Assembly (NCBI RefSeq): GCF_012221945.1
Contig: NZ_CP032549.1
Location: 3,348,001 to 3,412,000 of the forward strand
Length of the DNA: 64,000 nt
Direction of reading: 5' to 3'
DNA from: Glutamicibacter mishrai
GTDB taxonomy: Bacteria > Actinomycetota > Actinomycetes > Actinomycetales > Micrococcaceae
How positions within the stretch are numbered: the first letter of the stretch is position 1; each line of letters begins with the position of its first letter. The translations under genes and the position numbers were made by a program. Positions 1 through 9,149 of the stretch are shown one piece after another. A model generated the notes under the pieces. That model was not told the origin of the DNA. It made no database searches and saw only the letters and a list, made by a program, of their open reading frames with translations.

Positions 1-1
1 C

Positions 2-835
2 TGTGGTCCATCCAGCTGGAATCAGCTCGTTGAGCTCGACCGCTTGCCCGACCCTCGGCCTCAGCAGCTATCCGCCCGCAACGATTGGTACACCGTGGGT
101 GGAACCTCCGCGGGCAAAGCGCTGCACTTGAGTTCCTTGGGTGTTGCGACGACGCTCTTCACGCCGCTGGCCAACGATGAGCCGGGGCGCCTGCTGCGAC
201 AGGTGCTCGGTGGCGCGGGCGTCAACCTGCAAGCGATTTCCAGCGTGAGCACCGAGCGGCATATTAACCTCATGGCTGGCGGGCAACGCGTATCCATCTA
301 TCTGGCAACGCCCTCAGCTGTCGAGGACGCGGATGCTGATGCCCTCTGCGCGGCCATTGGGGAAGCTGACCTGGCAGTGGTTGACCTGAGCGAGTTGGGG
401 TTGCGGATTATCAGGCAACTCGCCGAGCCGCCTGTACCGCTATGGGTCGACCTGCATGACTTCGATGGCGCGGCCCAATTTCATCTGCCATTCCTGAGGG
501 CGGCCTCGGTGGTCTTCATGAACGATGATGCAACCAGCGATCCGTGGGAGCTGATGGCCACCTGCCTGCGCCATGGCCCGGAAATGGCCATTTGCACGCG
601 TGGAGCGCGGGGTGCGGTGGCAATGGATCGTCAGGGGCGGCGCTGGGAAGTGGCTGCGCCAAAGGTCGAGGTGATCGACACCAATGGTGCCGGCGATGCC
701 TTCATGGCCGGTTTTCTCGCGGCTTACCAGCGGGGATCATCGGTGCAAGCGGCTTTGGAGGCAGCTGCCGGAGCGGCGGCTGTGGCGCTATCGAGCCGGC
801 ATCTGCATCCAGATCTCGCCCGGTTGCTCTCCTAG
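2..835 (+). CDS. PfkB-family carbohydrate kinase, 5' end outside window
   Basis: The frame is open from base 2, and the first visible residues (CGPSSWNQLVELDRLP) are typical of the N-terminal substrate-binding strand of PfkB/ribokinase sugar kinases, so the real start lies upstream of the window. A TTG at 44 is in frame but would remove this conserved strand. The GGTSAGKAL segment follows, and the C-terminal PfkB signature DTNGAGDAFMAGF carries the catalytic Asp and the ATP anion hole. The family phosphorylates sugars or nucleosides with ATP in the cytosol. The substrate cannot be read from the sequence. No hairpin terminator is seen after the stop. Confidence 0.85.
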   Translation, partial: CGPSSWNQLVELDRLPDPRPQQLSARNDWYTVGGTSAGKALHLSSLGVATTLFTPLANDEPGRLLRQVLGGAGVNLQAISSVSTERHINLMAGGQRVSIYLATPSAVEDADADALCAAIGEADLAVVDLSELGLRIIRQLAEPPVPLWVDLHDFDGAAQFHLPFLRAASVVFMNDDATSDPWELMATCLRHGPEMAICTRGARGAVAMDRQGRRWEVAAPKVEVIDTNGAGDAFMAGFLAAYQRGSSVQAALEAAAGAAAVALSSRHLHPDLARLLS

Positions 836-890
836 TGCCGATGGCGCGTGCCGCGATCGCGAGCGTGATGACCGGAACATTCCAATTTAC

Positions 891-919
891 TTGAAGCCTC
901 AACTAAATTGGCGTATGGT
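891..919 (+). promoter_or_regulatory. Candidate promoter with overlapping TTGA/TCAA dyad
   Basis: TTGAAG at 891-896 and TATGGT at 914-919 are separated by 17 bases, about 45 bases before the VOC dioxygenase-like gene. The -35 box is the left arm of a short imperfect dyad (ACTTGA-AGCC-TCAACT), the sort of site a MarR-type repressor could use. The repressor idea is inference. Confidence 0.45.
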
Positions 920-961
920 TGGAGGTAACAAGAAGTCCTGATTGGAAAGAAGGCACTGGCC

Positions 962-1831
962 ATGACCATGCTCAAAGAAGACAAGCTCGCCGCAGCCACT
1001 CATATGAACGCCGTGCAGCTCAAAGTCGGCGACATGAAGGTCATGAGCGAGTACTACCAAAAAGCGCTGGGGCTGACGGTACTGGATGAAACTGCCGACG
1101 GCACCCGCTTGGGCCGCGGTGCCCAGGAGCTGGTCAACCTGCAAAATGCCCCGGGCCTTCAGCTTCCTGCGCGCAGCGAAGCGGGGCTGTTCCACACCGC
1201 ATTGCTCTTCAATAGCCAAGCAGACCTGGCAGCCACCGTGCTCTCGGCCGCGCAATTCGACCAGAGCAAATTTGTCGGCAGTTCAGATCACCTGGTCTCC
1301 GAAGCCTTCTACTTCACCGACCCCGAAGGCAACGGCATCGAGCTGTACTTCGACCGGCCGCGCGAGACCTGGACCTGGAACAACGGCGAAGTGCGCATGG
1401 ACACCATCTACCTGGACCCCAACAACTACCTCAACACCCACCTGAGCGAACAGGCCGTGGCCTCCTTGCAATCGGCGAGCGCCGATATCGGCCACGTCCA
1501 CCTGCAGGTCGGCGATGTGGCCACCGCGCGCCGGTTCTATGTGGACACCCTGGGTTTTGACGAGACCACCGCGCTGGGCAACCAGGCATTATTCGTCTCC
1601 GCTGGCGGCTACCACCACCACATGGCGATGAACGTGTGGAATTCCCGCGGCGCAGGTCCCCGCAAGGACACCTTGGGGCTTGGCGAGGTGCTGATCAACG
1701 TGCCTACCGCCGATGAGGTCGGCAAGCTGGCGCAGCGATTGAGTTTCGCTGGCGTCACCCATCATCACACCGGTGCCGAATTGCGCTTCAACGATCCCTG
1801 GAACAACCAGCTGCGCGTGGCCGTCGCCTAG
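962..1831 (+). CDS. Two-domain VOC protein, catechol 2,3-dioxygenase-like
   Basis: The 289-residue protein has two vicinal-oxygen-chelate modules. The first begins around residue 14 (NAVQLKVGDMKVMSEYY) and runs through YFTDPEGNGIELYFDRP. The second begins around residue 178 (GHVHLQVGDVATARRFY) and contains the histidine cluster YHHHM. This order and length match the CatE/YfiE group of extradiol dioxygenases, which use Fe(II) or Mn(II) to open catechol- or hydroquinone-type rings. Metal ligands were not assigned; the usual Glu near the C-terminus is not obvious (DPWNNQLRVAV), so ring-cleaving activity is inference. The ATG start follows an AAAGAAGG ribosome-binding site, and the gene has its own candidate promoter. 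Confidence 0.78.
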   Translation: MTMLKEDKLAAATHMNAVQLKVGDMKVMSEYYQKALGLTVLDETADGTRLGRGAQELVNLQNAPGLQLPARSEAGLFHTALLFNSQADLAATVLSAAQFDQSKFVGSSDHLVSEAFYFTDPEGNGIELYFDRPRETWTWNNGEVRMDTIYLDPNNYLNTHLSEQAVASLQSASADIGHVHLQVGDVATARRFYVDTLGFDETTALGNQALFVSAGGYHHHMAMNVWNSRGAGPRKDTLGLGEVLINVPTADEVGKLAQRLSFAGVTHHHTGAELRFNDPWNNQLRVAVA

Positions 1832-1852
1832 CCGCAGACCGCGGGCGACGGA

Positions 1853-2632
1853 TCAGGCGGTGGCTTGCAGGTGTTCGGTGATCACCTCGGCGGTCAAGGG
1901 CTTCGTTGCCAGCGGCTGGAAATCGCCATGCTCGCGGCCGCGCAGCACCTGCGCCGCAAAGAGATCCGGGGATCTGACATCGCAGTGCGTCAGATCCTCG
2001 GGGGCCAGTTCCCACCAGGCCGAGGCCTGCAGGGCCTGGACCGTTTCCGACGCAAAACGCTCGCGGATCACCCTTGCAGGCAGGCCGCCCACCACGGTAT
2101 ACGGCGCCACATCCTTGGTCACCACCGAATTCGAGGCGATCACCGCACCGTCACCGATGGTGATGCCATGGCCCAGGGTGACCTTCTCGCCGATCCACAC
2201 GTCGTTGCCGATCGTGATCTTCCCGGGCTTGTAGCCGAACTTCGCCGCATTCAGCGTGACCCCGCGATCTTCGCTATAGGTCTGCGCGAGCAGCTGCTGG
2301 TTGTAGAACACCGGGCTGGTCGAGGCCCACTCATGCGGGTGGCGGGCGCCCATCACGCTCATGGACTTGGCGATCGAGGTGAAACGGCCGACGGTTACGG
2401 ACTTGTGCAGCCTCGAATGCGTATAGGAAAACGCGCCCATCCGCCCCAAAGCCAATCCCGTGGTGCCCCAGAACGTGGTGTAAGGGTGCAACTCCAGGTC
2501 CGCCTCGTAGGTCACCAAGGCTTCGGGCTTATAGGATTCACCGGTCTTTTCCATGCTGTCGACGCCGCGGCCGGCCAATAGGATCCGGTACTCGCGCAAA
2601 AGCGGCTGCAACTGGGACATCGCGATTTTCAT
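1853..2632 (-). CDS. CatB-related hexapeptide-repeat O-acetyltransferase
   Basis: Left-handed beta-helix hexapeptide repeats are visible (KITIGNDVWIGEKVTLG, then ITIGDGAVIASNSVVTKDV), ending in the family-typical VVGGLPARVIRERF. These enzymes transfer acetyl from acetyl-CoA to hydroxyl groups of sugars or drugs. The ATG at 2632 (MKIAMSQ) was chosen; an upstream in-frame ATG at 2668 would add 12 residues, and neither has a convincing ribosome-binding site. It lies 78 bases downstream of a glycosyltransferase on the same strand, so the pair probably modifies one envelope glycan. That substrate is inference. Direct use in chloramphenicol acetylation is possible for this fold but not indicated. 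Confidence 0.8.
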   Translation of the reverse strand: MKIAMSQLQPLLREYRILLAGRGVDSMEKTGESYKPEALVTYEADLELHPYTTFWGTTGLALGRMGAFSYTHSRLHKSVTVGRFTSIAKSMSVMGARHPHEWASTSPVFYNQQLLAQTYSEDRGVTLNAAKFGYKPGKITIGNDVWIGEKVTLGHGITIGDGAVIASNSVVTKDVAPYTVVGGLPARVIRERFASETVQALQASAWWELAPEDLTHCDVRSPDLFAAQVLRGREHGDFQPLATKPLTAEVITEHLQATA

Positions 2633-2710
2633 GACTACGAGTCTAAGGCCGCGAACTGAGCGCGCCATGAGCGAGTGCCGAAGGGCAACTGGTGATCTGC
2701 CTACCGAGCC

Positions 2711-4531
2711 CTACTTCTTCTGCTGACCCGTCTGCGGCTTGAAGGACAGGTTGTTGTGCGAGGTGAAGTACGGCAGGGTGCGCGAATTCTTCACGCCCAG
2801 GCGCTTGAGCTCCACGCTGCCCCCAAGCTGGCACCGCAGATACACATCACTCGGCGAGCCTTCCCCGGCCGCGGCCTGCAGCATCTGCGCGCTCAGGGAG
2901 AACACCAGCAGCCCATCCTGCCGTGCGCTGGAAGCAATCGACTGCAGCTGGGCCTTGGTATCGCGGTCGAGGATGACCAGCTCGATTTCGGCTTGCCGGG
3001 GCAGCGGCTCACGGACGCTGACGCCCAGCGCCAGCCCGTCATCTTTAAGGAATTCGAGCGAGGTTATGCGGGCCGAGAAATCCGGCATGTCTTCCCTGGT
3101 GCTGTGGGCCTTGAGTGCGGCCGCCTTGTTCCTGGTCTCCAGCCACCGCGCGATCACATCATTGGCGGCATACTCGCGGGCGAACTGCCGGCAGTGCTCG
3201 GACATCTTGGCCGCCAGCTGCCCATCGGTGATCAGCTGCTCGACCCGGTCGGCCATCGCCTGCAGATCCCCGGGCTCCACCAAAAAGCCGTTGACCCCGT
3301 CACGGATGCTATCGGCCGGGCCGAAATTGATGTCGTAGGACACCGGAATGCAGCCTTGCTGCTGCGCCTCGAGCAAGACCAGGGCCTGCCCCTCGTTGGC
3401 GGAGGTGAACAGCTGCGCGGTGCAGCCGGCGAAAAATTCCGGCAGCCGATCGGAATACCCGTGGAAGAGGACCTGGTCGGCCACCCCGAGCTCTTGGCAT
3501 AGCGCTTCGAGCTTGCCGCGCTGCGCGCCCTGGCCGACCACATGCAGTACCGGGTGATGCCCGCGGCGCACCAGCTCGGCGACCACCTTGATGCTGGCGG
3601 CCACATTCTTATTTGCCGTCAGCGATCCGGCCGCGATCAGATGCGTGCTGCGGCGCTGCGGCGGCGGGCCAGGCAGGGTGCCGGACTTGAGCGGATTGGG
3701 GATCACGAAACAGCGCTCGGCATCCCCGAAACGCCGCACATAGGCATCACGCTGTGCGGCGGTGAGGAAGACGAACCCATCCCACTGCTGGCGTGCCTGG
3801 ATGATCGGCGCATGGGGTTTGCTCAGCTGCCCGGTTTCCAGCGGCTCGCCCTTGGCCACGTGGATGCTGTGGAAGGCGTACAGCTTGGGCACCTTCGTGG
3901 TCTTCCACTTATCCAGCAGCGCCGCCGTGTACTTGCTGTCGATAACCACCAGCGAGTTCTCGTGATCGGCCAGCGAGCTGAGCCAGTACCGGTACAACGC
4001 CGGTGCAGTATTAAAGCGGGCGATCACCGCGCCCTCGGTGTCCAGCACTTCAAGGCACCGCCGCTTCTTGCCCTGGGGGTCAAAGCCCTTGGTGTCGATC
4101 AGGAAGGTGCTGCCGTCCTTGCGCAAGAACCGCGTCTGGCCGGTCCCCGCAGCCTGGCCATCGGTGAAATGCTGGCTGAAAGGGCGCTCGGGCGCCCCGG
4201 GATAGGCCACGGTTTCACCCAGGACCAGATCAGTGATGGCCGGATCGAACTTCTTGACGGCCACCGGTTCCTGCGGCGCCAATCCGCGCTGGGCCAGATC
4301 CAGGTACAGGTTCAGCACCTGCACATCCGGGGAAAGCTTGCCCTTGCCGACCAGTTCGTCGACGATCTGCGGCTGATCCGGCGCGCGATTAAAGGTCACC
4401 ACAAAAGCCCGGCCATAGCGCTGGGCAAACAGCCCGGCACGCTGGGTGCACACCGTGGTCATTCCGCCGAATTCTCGTTCGAGCTTCCACGTCACCATAT
4501 AGGCGTCAAGATGTTCGCTGGATAATGCCAC
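2711..4531 (-). CDS. GT4-type glycosyltransferase, TarM/GtfA-like
   Basis: The N-terminal third begins YMVTWKLEREFGGMT, a pattern seen in teichoic-acid and accessory-Sec glycosyltransferases of the TarM/GtfA type. The nucleotide-sugar half (about residues 310-480) contains FVIPNPL, LIAAGSLTANKN and the retaining-GT4 EX7E motif EGQALVLLE. A further 110 C-terminal residues form an extra domain. The GTG at 4531 was chosen because AAGGA lies 8 bases upstream; an earlier GTG at 4582 lacks one. It is soluble, with no membrane segment. The neighbouring O-acetyltransferase suggests decoration of a cell-wall polymer or surface protein; the acceptor is unknown. Confidence 0.8.
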   Translation of the reverse strand: MALSSEHLDAYMVTWKLEREFGGMTTVCTQRAGLFAQRYGRAFVVTFNRAPDQPQIVDELVGKGKLSPDVQVLNLYLDLAQRGLAPQEPVAVKKFDPAITDLVLGETVAYPGAPERPFSQHFTDGQAAGTGQTRFLRKDGSTFLIDTKGFDPQGKKRRCLEVLDTEGAVIARFNTAPALYRYWLSSLADHENSLVVIDSKYTAALLDKWKTTKVPKLYAFHSIHVAKGEPLETGQLSKPHAPIIQARQQWDGFVFLTAAQRDAYVRRFGDAERCFVIPNPLKSGTLPGPPPQRRSTHLIAAGSLTANKNVAASIKVVAELVRRGHHPVLHVVGQGAQRGKLEALCQELGVADQVLFHGYSDRLPEFFAGCTAQLFTSANEGQALVLLEAQQQGCIPVSYDINFGPADSIRDGVNGFLVEPGDLQAMADRVEQLITDGQLAAKMSEHCRQFAREYAANDVIARWLETRNKAAALKAHSTREDMPDFSARITSLEFLKDDGLALGVSVREPLPRQAEIELVILDRDTKAQLQSIASSARQDGLLVFSLSAQMLQAAAGEGSPSDVYLRCQLGGSVELKRLGVKNSRTLPYFTSHNNLSFKPQTGQQKK

Positions 4532-4772
4532 GGGCCGATCCTTAGGTTGTCCTCGAAATTGCCTAGCGCCAGAACCAGCCACCCATCGCGGGGACTGCGC
4601 TGGCCGCTGCCACCGAGTCTAGCCGCGCACCGCCGAGCCCGCAGAGCCGCACACCGGTTTTCTGCCCAGCTGCCAGTTGCTTCGATGCCCGGACATGGCT
4701 CGCACATAGCCAGTTGCCCACAGCCGGGATCTTTTTGCCACTGGCTCCCGCCGGCGCACCCATGATGGCTTC

Positions 4773-6488
4773 ATGAGTATCCACCAGTTGGCCGCCGCAC
4801 TTGGCGAGCTGCAGCAGGCCATCGCCAGGGGCGTGCCGCGCGGAACCTGCGCGGCGCTCCTCCAGGTCATGGCCGCCTGCGTGTCATTGCTGGTGCAATT
4901 GTCCCGATCGCTGCGGACCAGCGAGGATCCTCGGGTGGCCGCCGCCCACGCCCGGCTGATCGAGACCCTATTCCGCTATAGCCTGCGCGAGCAGCTGCAC
5001 AGCGCCATCCACCTTGAATCCACCGCGGCCCACCTTTTGGCCGACGACGATCTGGCCGCCGTGGGCTCAGGCACCACGGACTTCAGCCAGCCGGCCACGC
5101 TGCATGCCGGTCGCGTGCACTACCGCAGCACCAACGGCTTCCTTGCCAGCTGGCTGGGCCTGGACTTCCACGAGGCCGATCGCCGCGTGCAAGATGCCCA
5201 CCTTTTGATCGCCCGGCGCGCCATGGACGGCTCGACCATCGCACCCCGGTTTTCCGCGCTGGCCCAGCTGTTCACCGACTCGCCGGTGCTCGATCCCAGG
5301 TCTGTGGCCCGTGCCGCCCGCGCCCTGGATAAATTCGAGCCCGCAGACACTGCCTTCGAGGGCCAGCCGCTACAGCCCACTGCCACCCACGCCGATGGGC
5401 GCACCTTGGAAGAGCATGTGGTTGAACTGTTCCGGGATCCTGATCTGACTACCGCGCAGTCTCTGGTTTCCGACCTGATCTCTGCCGAGCGCCTCGCCCG
5501 CAAAACCGTCAAGACGCCGCAGCCCGGATTCTTCCGGCGTGCCAGCATCGGGGAGTGCGACCGCTACGAGGTCATCGTCACCGGTGCCCAGCGCGAAGAG
5601 TTCCGGTCCTTCATCGGGCAAAGCGATAATCCGCGCACCGAGGCCGGGAAATCCGCCCGCGGTGCCCAAGGCAGTGGAATTCAAGGCAATGGCACACCTG
5701 GCGGCGATCCGGTGGCCGATGACCTGTTCAGCAGCAACGAACCCATGCCGCCTTGGGCCCAGGATGCGGCCAGCGAGCCACCGCAGGCAGACGAAAATTC
5801 CTTGTCGGACGCCGAAGGACAAGATCAAGGGCTTGTTGGCGAACAACTGGCCGCCGATTCCCAGCCTTCGGCGGGTTCAGAACAAGTGTCCGGCGATGCT
5901 GTGCCGGGAGACGCTGATCTACCTGTGCCGCAGCGCAGGCTCAATGCCCTGATCGCGGCCCTGAAAAATCGCGGCGGTCGCGGAAGCGCAAAAACCGCCA
6001 CTCCTAAGATCGCGATCCATGTCCAGCTTGATTCACTGGCCGATCTGGCAGCCCCGGAGCAACTGTCCTCCATGTCGGAGCACGGCATCAAGCTCGGACC
6101 AGCAGACACCTCGGCGCTGATCTGCCAGGGCGAGATCTACCGGGTGGTTTTTGGCCCGGATGGGCAACCTCTGGATGTCGGCAGGTCCCAGCGCTTCTTC
6201 ACCGAGGCGATGAAGCGAGCGATCTTCGCCCGCGATCGAGGATGCATAGTGCCCGGCTGCACCGCGCCTCCCGAAATGCTCGAGTACCATCACAATGACT
6301 GGTGGGAGCATGGTGGGTGCACTTCGGTGCGCAATGGCAGCTGCCTGTGCCGTGCGCATCATCATGCCGTCCATGCCGGCTTATTAAAGCTGGTCACTGT
6401 TTCCGGGCTGGCGCACATTGTGCTGCCCAAACATCTGGATCCGCTGCAGCGCCCGCAGCGAAATCGCATCCATCTGGCCTACAGTTAA
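4773..6488 (+). CDS. DUF222 protein with C-terminal HNH endonuclease domain (13E12 type)
   Basis: The N-terminal 270 residues have the helical DUF222 character. The C-terminus holds an HNH nuclease motif: CIVPGC, then EYHH, then CLCRAHHHAVH, with Cys pairs for zinc and the catalytic His. Between them, about residues 290-395, is a Gly/Ser/Glu/Asp/Pro-rich, low-complexity linker that looks disordered. This multi-copy actinobacterial family is related to the mycobacterial 13E12 repeat proteins, and its role is not settled. Some members look like intron- or phage-derived nucleases. The gene stands alone, with no flanking repeats that would show mobility. Confidence 0.85.
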   Translation: MSIHQLAAALGELQQAIARGVPRGTCAALLQVMAACVSLLVQLSRSLRTSEDPRVAAAHARLIETLFRYSLREQLHSAIHLESTAAHLLADDDLAAVGSGTTDFSQPATLHAGRVHYRSTNGFLASWLGLDFHEADRRVQDAHLLIARRAMDGSTIAPRFSALAQLFTDSPVLDPRSVARAARALDKFEPADTAFEGQPLQPTATHADGRTLEEHVVELFRDPDLTTAQSLVSDLISAERLARKTVKTPQPGFFRRASIGECDRYEVIVTGAQREEFRSFIGQSDNPRTEAGKSARGAQGSGIQGNGTPGGDPVADDLFSSNEPMPPWAQDAASEPPQADENSLSDAEGQDQGLVGEQLAADSQPSAGSEQVSGDAVPGDADLPVPQRRLNALIAALKNRGGRGSAKTATPKIAIHVQLDSLADLAAPEQLSSMSEHGIKLGPADTSALICQGEIYRVVFGPDGQPLDVGRSQRFFTEAMKRAIFARDRGCIVPGCTAPPEMLEYHHNDWWEHGGCTSVRNGSCLCRAHHHAVHAGLLKLVTVSGLAHIVLPKHLDPLQRPQRNRIHLAYS

Positions 6489-6564
6489 ATAGGTCAAAAT
6501 GTCAGTGCCCGCGACGGGCGTGATCAACTTCATGCGCCCACTTCGACGCGCCGCCAGAATAGAG

Positions 6565-6594
6565 TTGGCCAGCACCTTGGCTCTCTGGCATAAT
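6565..6594 (+). promoter_or_regulatory. Candidate promoter of the rpsP operon
   Basis: TTGGCC at 6565-6570 and CATAAT at 6589-6594 are 18 bases apart, leaving a leader of about 130 bases before rpsP. The -10 box is a good match and the -35 a fair one. Confidence 0.45.
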
Positions 6595-6730
6595 TGCAGG
6601 GTACTCGATTTGTTGTGGCCCCTCTCTCCGCTTCGAATCCTGTCCTTTTTAGAGTTCGAGAAGTAAGGCCTGCCCCACAGGTGCTAAAAATCGGATTCGA
6701 CCATGTTGAGAAACAGGAGTGACCACTACA

Positions 6731-7141
6731 GTGGCCGTTAAAATTCGTCTGAAGCGCTTCGGTAAGATGCGCGCACCTTTCTACCGCGTTGTTGTCATGG
6801 ACTCCCGCGCTAAGCGCGATGGCCGTGCCATCGAGGAGATCGGTAAGTACCACCCAACCGAGAACCCATCGATCATCGAGATCGATTCTGAGCGTGCTCA
6901 GTACTGGCTGTCGGTTGGCGCTCAGCCAACCGAGCAGGTTCACAAGCTGCTGAACATCACCGGTGACTGGCAGAAGTTCAAGGGCATCGACGGCCAGGAA
7001 GGCACCTACCAGGTTGCCGAGCCTAAGCCAGCATTCGTTGCACCTGAAAAGGGTTCGGTGATCCTTCCTGAGGCCATCACCAAGAAGGCTGAGAAGCCAG
7101 CTGCTGAAGAGGCAGAGGCCGAAGCAACCGAGGCTGAGTAA
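6731..7141 (+). CDS. rpsP: 30S ribosomal protein S16
   Basis: [20 protein letters not shown] is the invariant N-terminus of bS16. The first 85 residues cover the whole family core; the remaining 50 are the Ala/Glu-rich tail usual in actinobacteria. bS16 binds 16S rRNA early in 30S assembly. The GTG at 6731 was preferred over the in-frame GTG at 6719 because the AGGAG at 6715-6719 would overlap the latter, and known S16 proteins begin M-A-V-K-I. It opens the operon rpsP-khpA-rimM-trmD-rplS. Confidence 0.97.
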   Translation: MAVKIRLKRFGKMRAPFYRVVVMDSRAKRDGRAIEEIGKYHPTENPSIIEIDSERAQYWLSVGAQPTEQVHKLLNITGDWQKFKGIDGQEGTYQVAEPKPAFVAPEKGSVILPEAITKKAEKPAAEEAEAEATEAE

Positions 7142-7143
7142 CA

Positions 7144-7386
7144 GTGCTCGTTGATGCGCTAGACCATATGGTGCGCGGAATCGTCGAGGAACCGGAAGAC
7201 GTCAAGGTCGCCTTGAAGTCCACCCGCCGCGGTGATTTGCTCGAAGTTCGGGTCAACCCTGAAGATCTCGGTCGTGTGATCGGACGCCAGGGACGCACCG
7301 CGCGAGCACTGCGTACCGTCATGGCAGCGCTGGCCAAGGAATCGGTTCGTGTTGATGTCATCGACACCGACCGACGCCGCGGCTAA
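7144..7386 (+). CDS. khpA: KH-domain RNA-binding protein KhpA
   Basis: This 80-residue protein is essentially one KH domain with the RNA-binding loop GRVIGRQGRT. KhpA-type proteins lie between rpsP and rimM in most Gram-positives and act, usually with KhpB/Jag, as RNA chaperones in cell-division and envelope control. The start is a GTG two bases after the rpsP stop, which implies translational coupling. Position and length are fully typical. Confidence 0.93.
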   Translation: MLVDALDHMVRGIVEEPEDVKVALKSTRRGDLLEVRVNPEDLGRVIGRQGRTARALRTVMAALAKESVRVDVIDTDRRRG

Positions 7387-7420
7387 GCAACTGCAGCCCA
7401 ACTCTTCGTTGGCTTCATTT

Positions 7421-7462
7421 CGAAAGGAGTTTCCGTCCAACTGGTGACGGAAACTCCTTTCG
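7421..7462 (+). terminator. Perfect 17-bp hairpin between khpA and rimM
   Basis: The arms 7421-7437 and 7446-7462 are exactly complementary across 17 bases with an 8-base loop. They are followed by TGTTT, a weak U-tract. The left arm includes AAAGGAG, which would be hidden in the stem. It looks like a partial terminator or attenuator inside the operon. Confidence 0.75.
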
Positions 7463-7501
7463 TGTTTCACCACCCACACCATCCAGAAAGAGCAGCAGAT
7501 T

Positions 7502-8038
7502 ATGCGATTGCAGGTTGCCCGCATTGGCAAGCCCCACGGCATCCGTGGCGAAGTCACCGTTCAGGTCCTCACGGACAACCCCGAGGATCGCTTCACCGCC
7601 GGCGAAGAACTGATCGTCGTCGAAGGCCCGGTTAAGAGCCTCACGGTGACCAACGCCCGCTGGAACAAGACCATCCTGCTGCTGTCCTTCAAGGAGATCA
7701 ACGATCGCAACCAGGCCGAGACGCTGCGCGGCGCCCGCTTGGAGATCGAGGTCTCGGACGAACCCGAAGACGATTCGGATGAGTGGTACGAGCACGAGCT
7801 GCTGGATTTGAAGGTCATTCTCGATGGCAAGCAGGTCGGCGTGATCACTGCACTGCGCACCAACCCCGCACAGGACCTACTGGTATTCGAAGACACCGAA
7901 GGCAACGAGGTCTACCTGCCCTTCGTCGACGAGTTCGTGCCCGAAATCGATCCAGAAGCCGGCATCGTCGTCATCACTCCGCCCGCCGGCCTGCTGACCC
8001 TGAACAGCGACGAAGACTCCACCGAGGAAGAGCACTAA
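7502..8038 (+). CDS. rimM: 16S rRNA processing protein RimM
   Basis: The N-terminus MRLQVARIGKPHGIRGEV is diagnostic of RimM, whose first domain binds uS19 during maturation of the 30S head. The C-terminal half (from about residue 95) forms a PRC-barrel, ending in the acidic tail common in actinobacteria. At 178 residues it has the normal length. It starts at ATG 7502, with a poor ribosome-binding site, directly after the hairpin that follows khpA. Three bases separate it from trmD, so the two are co-transcribed. Confidence 0.95.
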   Translation: MRLQVARIGKPHGIRGEVTVQVLTDNPEDRFTAGEELIVVEGPVKSLTVTNARWNKTILLLSFKEINDRNQAETLRGARLEIEVSDEPEDDSDEWYEHELLDLKVILDGKQVGVITALRTNPAQDLLVFEDTEGNEVYLPFVDEFVPEIDPEAGIVVITPPAGLLTLNSDEDSTEEEH

Positions 8039-8041
8039 ACC

Positions 8042-8875
8042 ATGCGCCTAGATGTCATCTCGATTTTCCCCGAGTACCTGCAGCCGCTCTCGCTCTCGCT
8101 GATCGGCCGGGCCGCGGAAGACGGCATCCTGGATTTGAATGTCACCAATTTGCGCGACTTCACTGAAGACAAACACCGCAAGGTCGACGACACTCCCTAT
8201 GGCGGCGGCGCCGGCATGGTGATGATGCCCGAGCCGTGGGGCCGTGCCCTGGATTCGGTTCGCCCCGCTGATGCGCAGGGCGCCAAGCCCACCTTGATCG
8301 TTCCTTCGCCCGCCGGCGCGGTGTTCAACCAGCAGATGGCCTACGATCTGGCCGAAGAAGAGCACCTGGTCTTCGCCTGTGGACGCTATGAAGGCATCGA
8401 CGAGCGCGTGGTCGACTACGCGCACGAGAACTTCAACGTTATCCCGGTATCCATCGGCGATTACGTGCTCAACGGGGGAGAAGTGGCGGTCATGGTGATG
8501 GTCGAGGCCATCGCCCGACTGATCCCCGGAGTCATCGGCAACCCAGAATCCCTGGTGGAGGAGTCCCACTCGGATGTCCTGCTGGAGTACCCGGTCTACA
8601 CCAAGCCTGCCTCTTGGCGCGGACGCGAGGTTCCCGAGGTCCTGCTGGGCGGCAACCACCAGCGGGTTGGCCGCTTCCGCCGCGACGAGCAGATCAAGCG
8701 CACCGCGGCCCGCCGCCCGGATTTGATCACCCAGATGGATGTCCCGTCCTTGAACCGCCGCGATCGCGACGCCCTGTGGCATAACGGATTCGCTGTGGTC
8801 GACGGCGTGATCACTCCAAAGTCCGAGCTGGACTGGGCCACCGGTGCAGGTGCCGAAGGCACCGAGAACAACTAG
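8042..8875 (+). CDS. trmD: tRNA (guanine-37-N1)-methyltransferase
   Basis: The 277-residue protein starts [14 protein letters not shown] and contains the SPOUT-knot segments [19 protein letters not shown] and [11 protein letters not shown], which bind S-adenosylmethionine, and the C-terminal [13 protein letters not shown]. TrmD methylates G37 of tRNAs that read CNN codons and so prevents +1 frameshifting. The ATG lies 3 bases after rimM. The next gene, rplS, follows only after a 274-base leader. Confidence 0.97.
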   Translation: MRLDVISIFPEYLQPLSLSLIGRAAEDGILDLNVTNLRDFTEDKHRKVDDTPYGGGAGMVMMPEPWGRALDSVRPADAQGAKPTLIVPSPAGAVFNQQMAYDLAEEEHLVFACGRYEGIDERVVDYAHENFNVIPVSIGDYVLNGGEVAVMVMVEAIARLIPGVIGNPESLVEESHSDVLLEYPVYTKPASWRGREVPEVLLGGNHQRVGRFRRDEQIKRTAARRPDLITQMDVPSLNRRDRDALWHNGFAVVDGVITPKSELDWATGAGAEGTENN

Positions 8876-8957
8876 TTCCACGGCCGCAGCCCGGCAACGA
8901 GGTCTAAATCACGGGACCAGAAATTCTGCTGGACTCGCGCGAGCCGCAGCGATACGG

Positions 8958-9149
8958 CATAATTGTTTCTTGGTGTGTTTTTATCTGGCTCCTGCCGCAG
9001 GGGGAAGACCGGATGTGAAAGAACCGCCGCATCGACTGCTAGAGCCAGTCGGTGGTAAACGTTCCGGGGAGATCGCCAGGCGGCAAGCCGGCGATGAGCC
9101 CCGCTACGAGGATTCGGTGACCTGCGGCATTGATCCTAGGAGATGCAAC
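8958..9149 (+). promoter_or_regulatory. Structured 5' leader of rplS
   Basis: The 274 bases between trmD and rplS contain no gene, although the rplS frame happens to be open through them. A CATAAT box at 8958-8963 may be a -10 element; no good -35 is seen. Downstream, 9065-9077 and 9090-9103 form a strong two-part stem (five G-C pairs, then six pairs). Such leaders often carry ribosomal-protein autoregulation. Binding by L19 is inference. Confidence 0.5.

Noticed and set aside
8844..9149. N-terminal extension of L19 or a separate gene in the trmD-rplS gap
   Set aside because: The added residues do not resemble L19, and AGGAG plus ATG at 9150 mark the true start.
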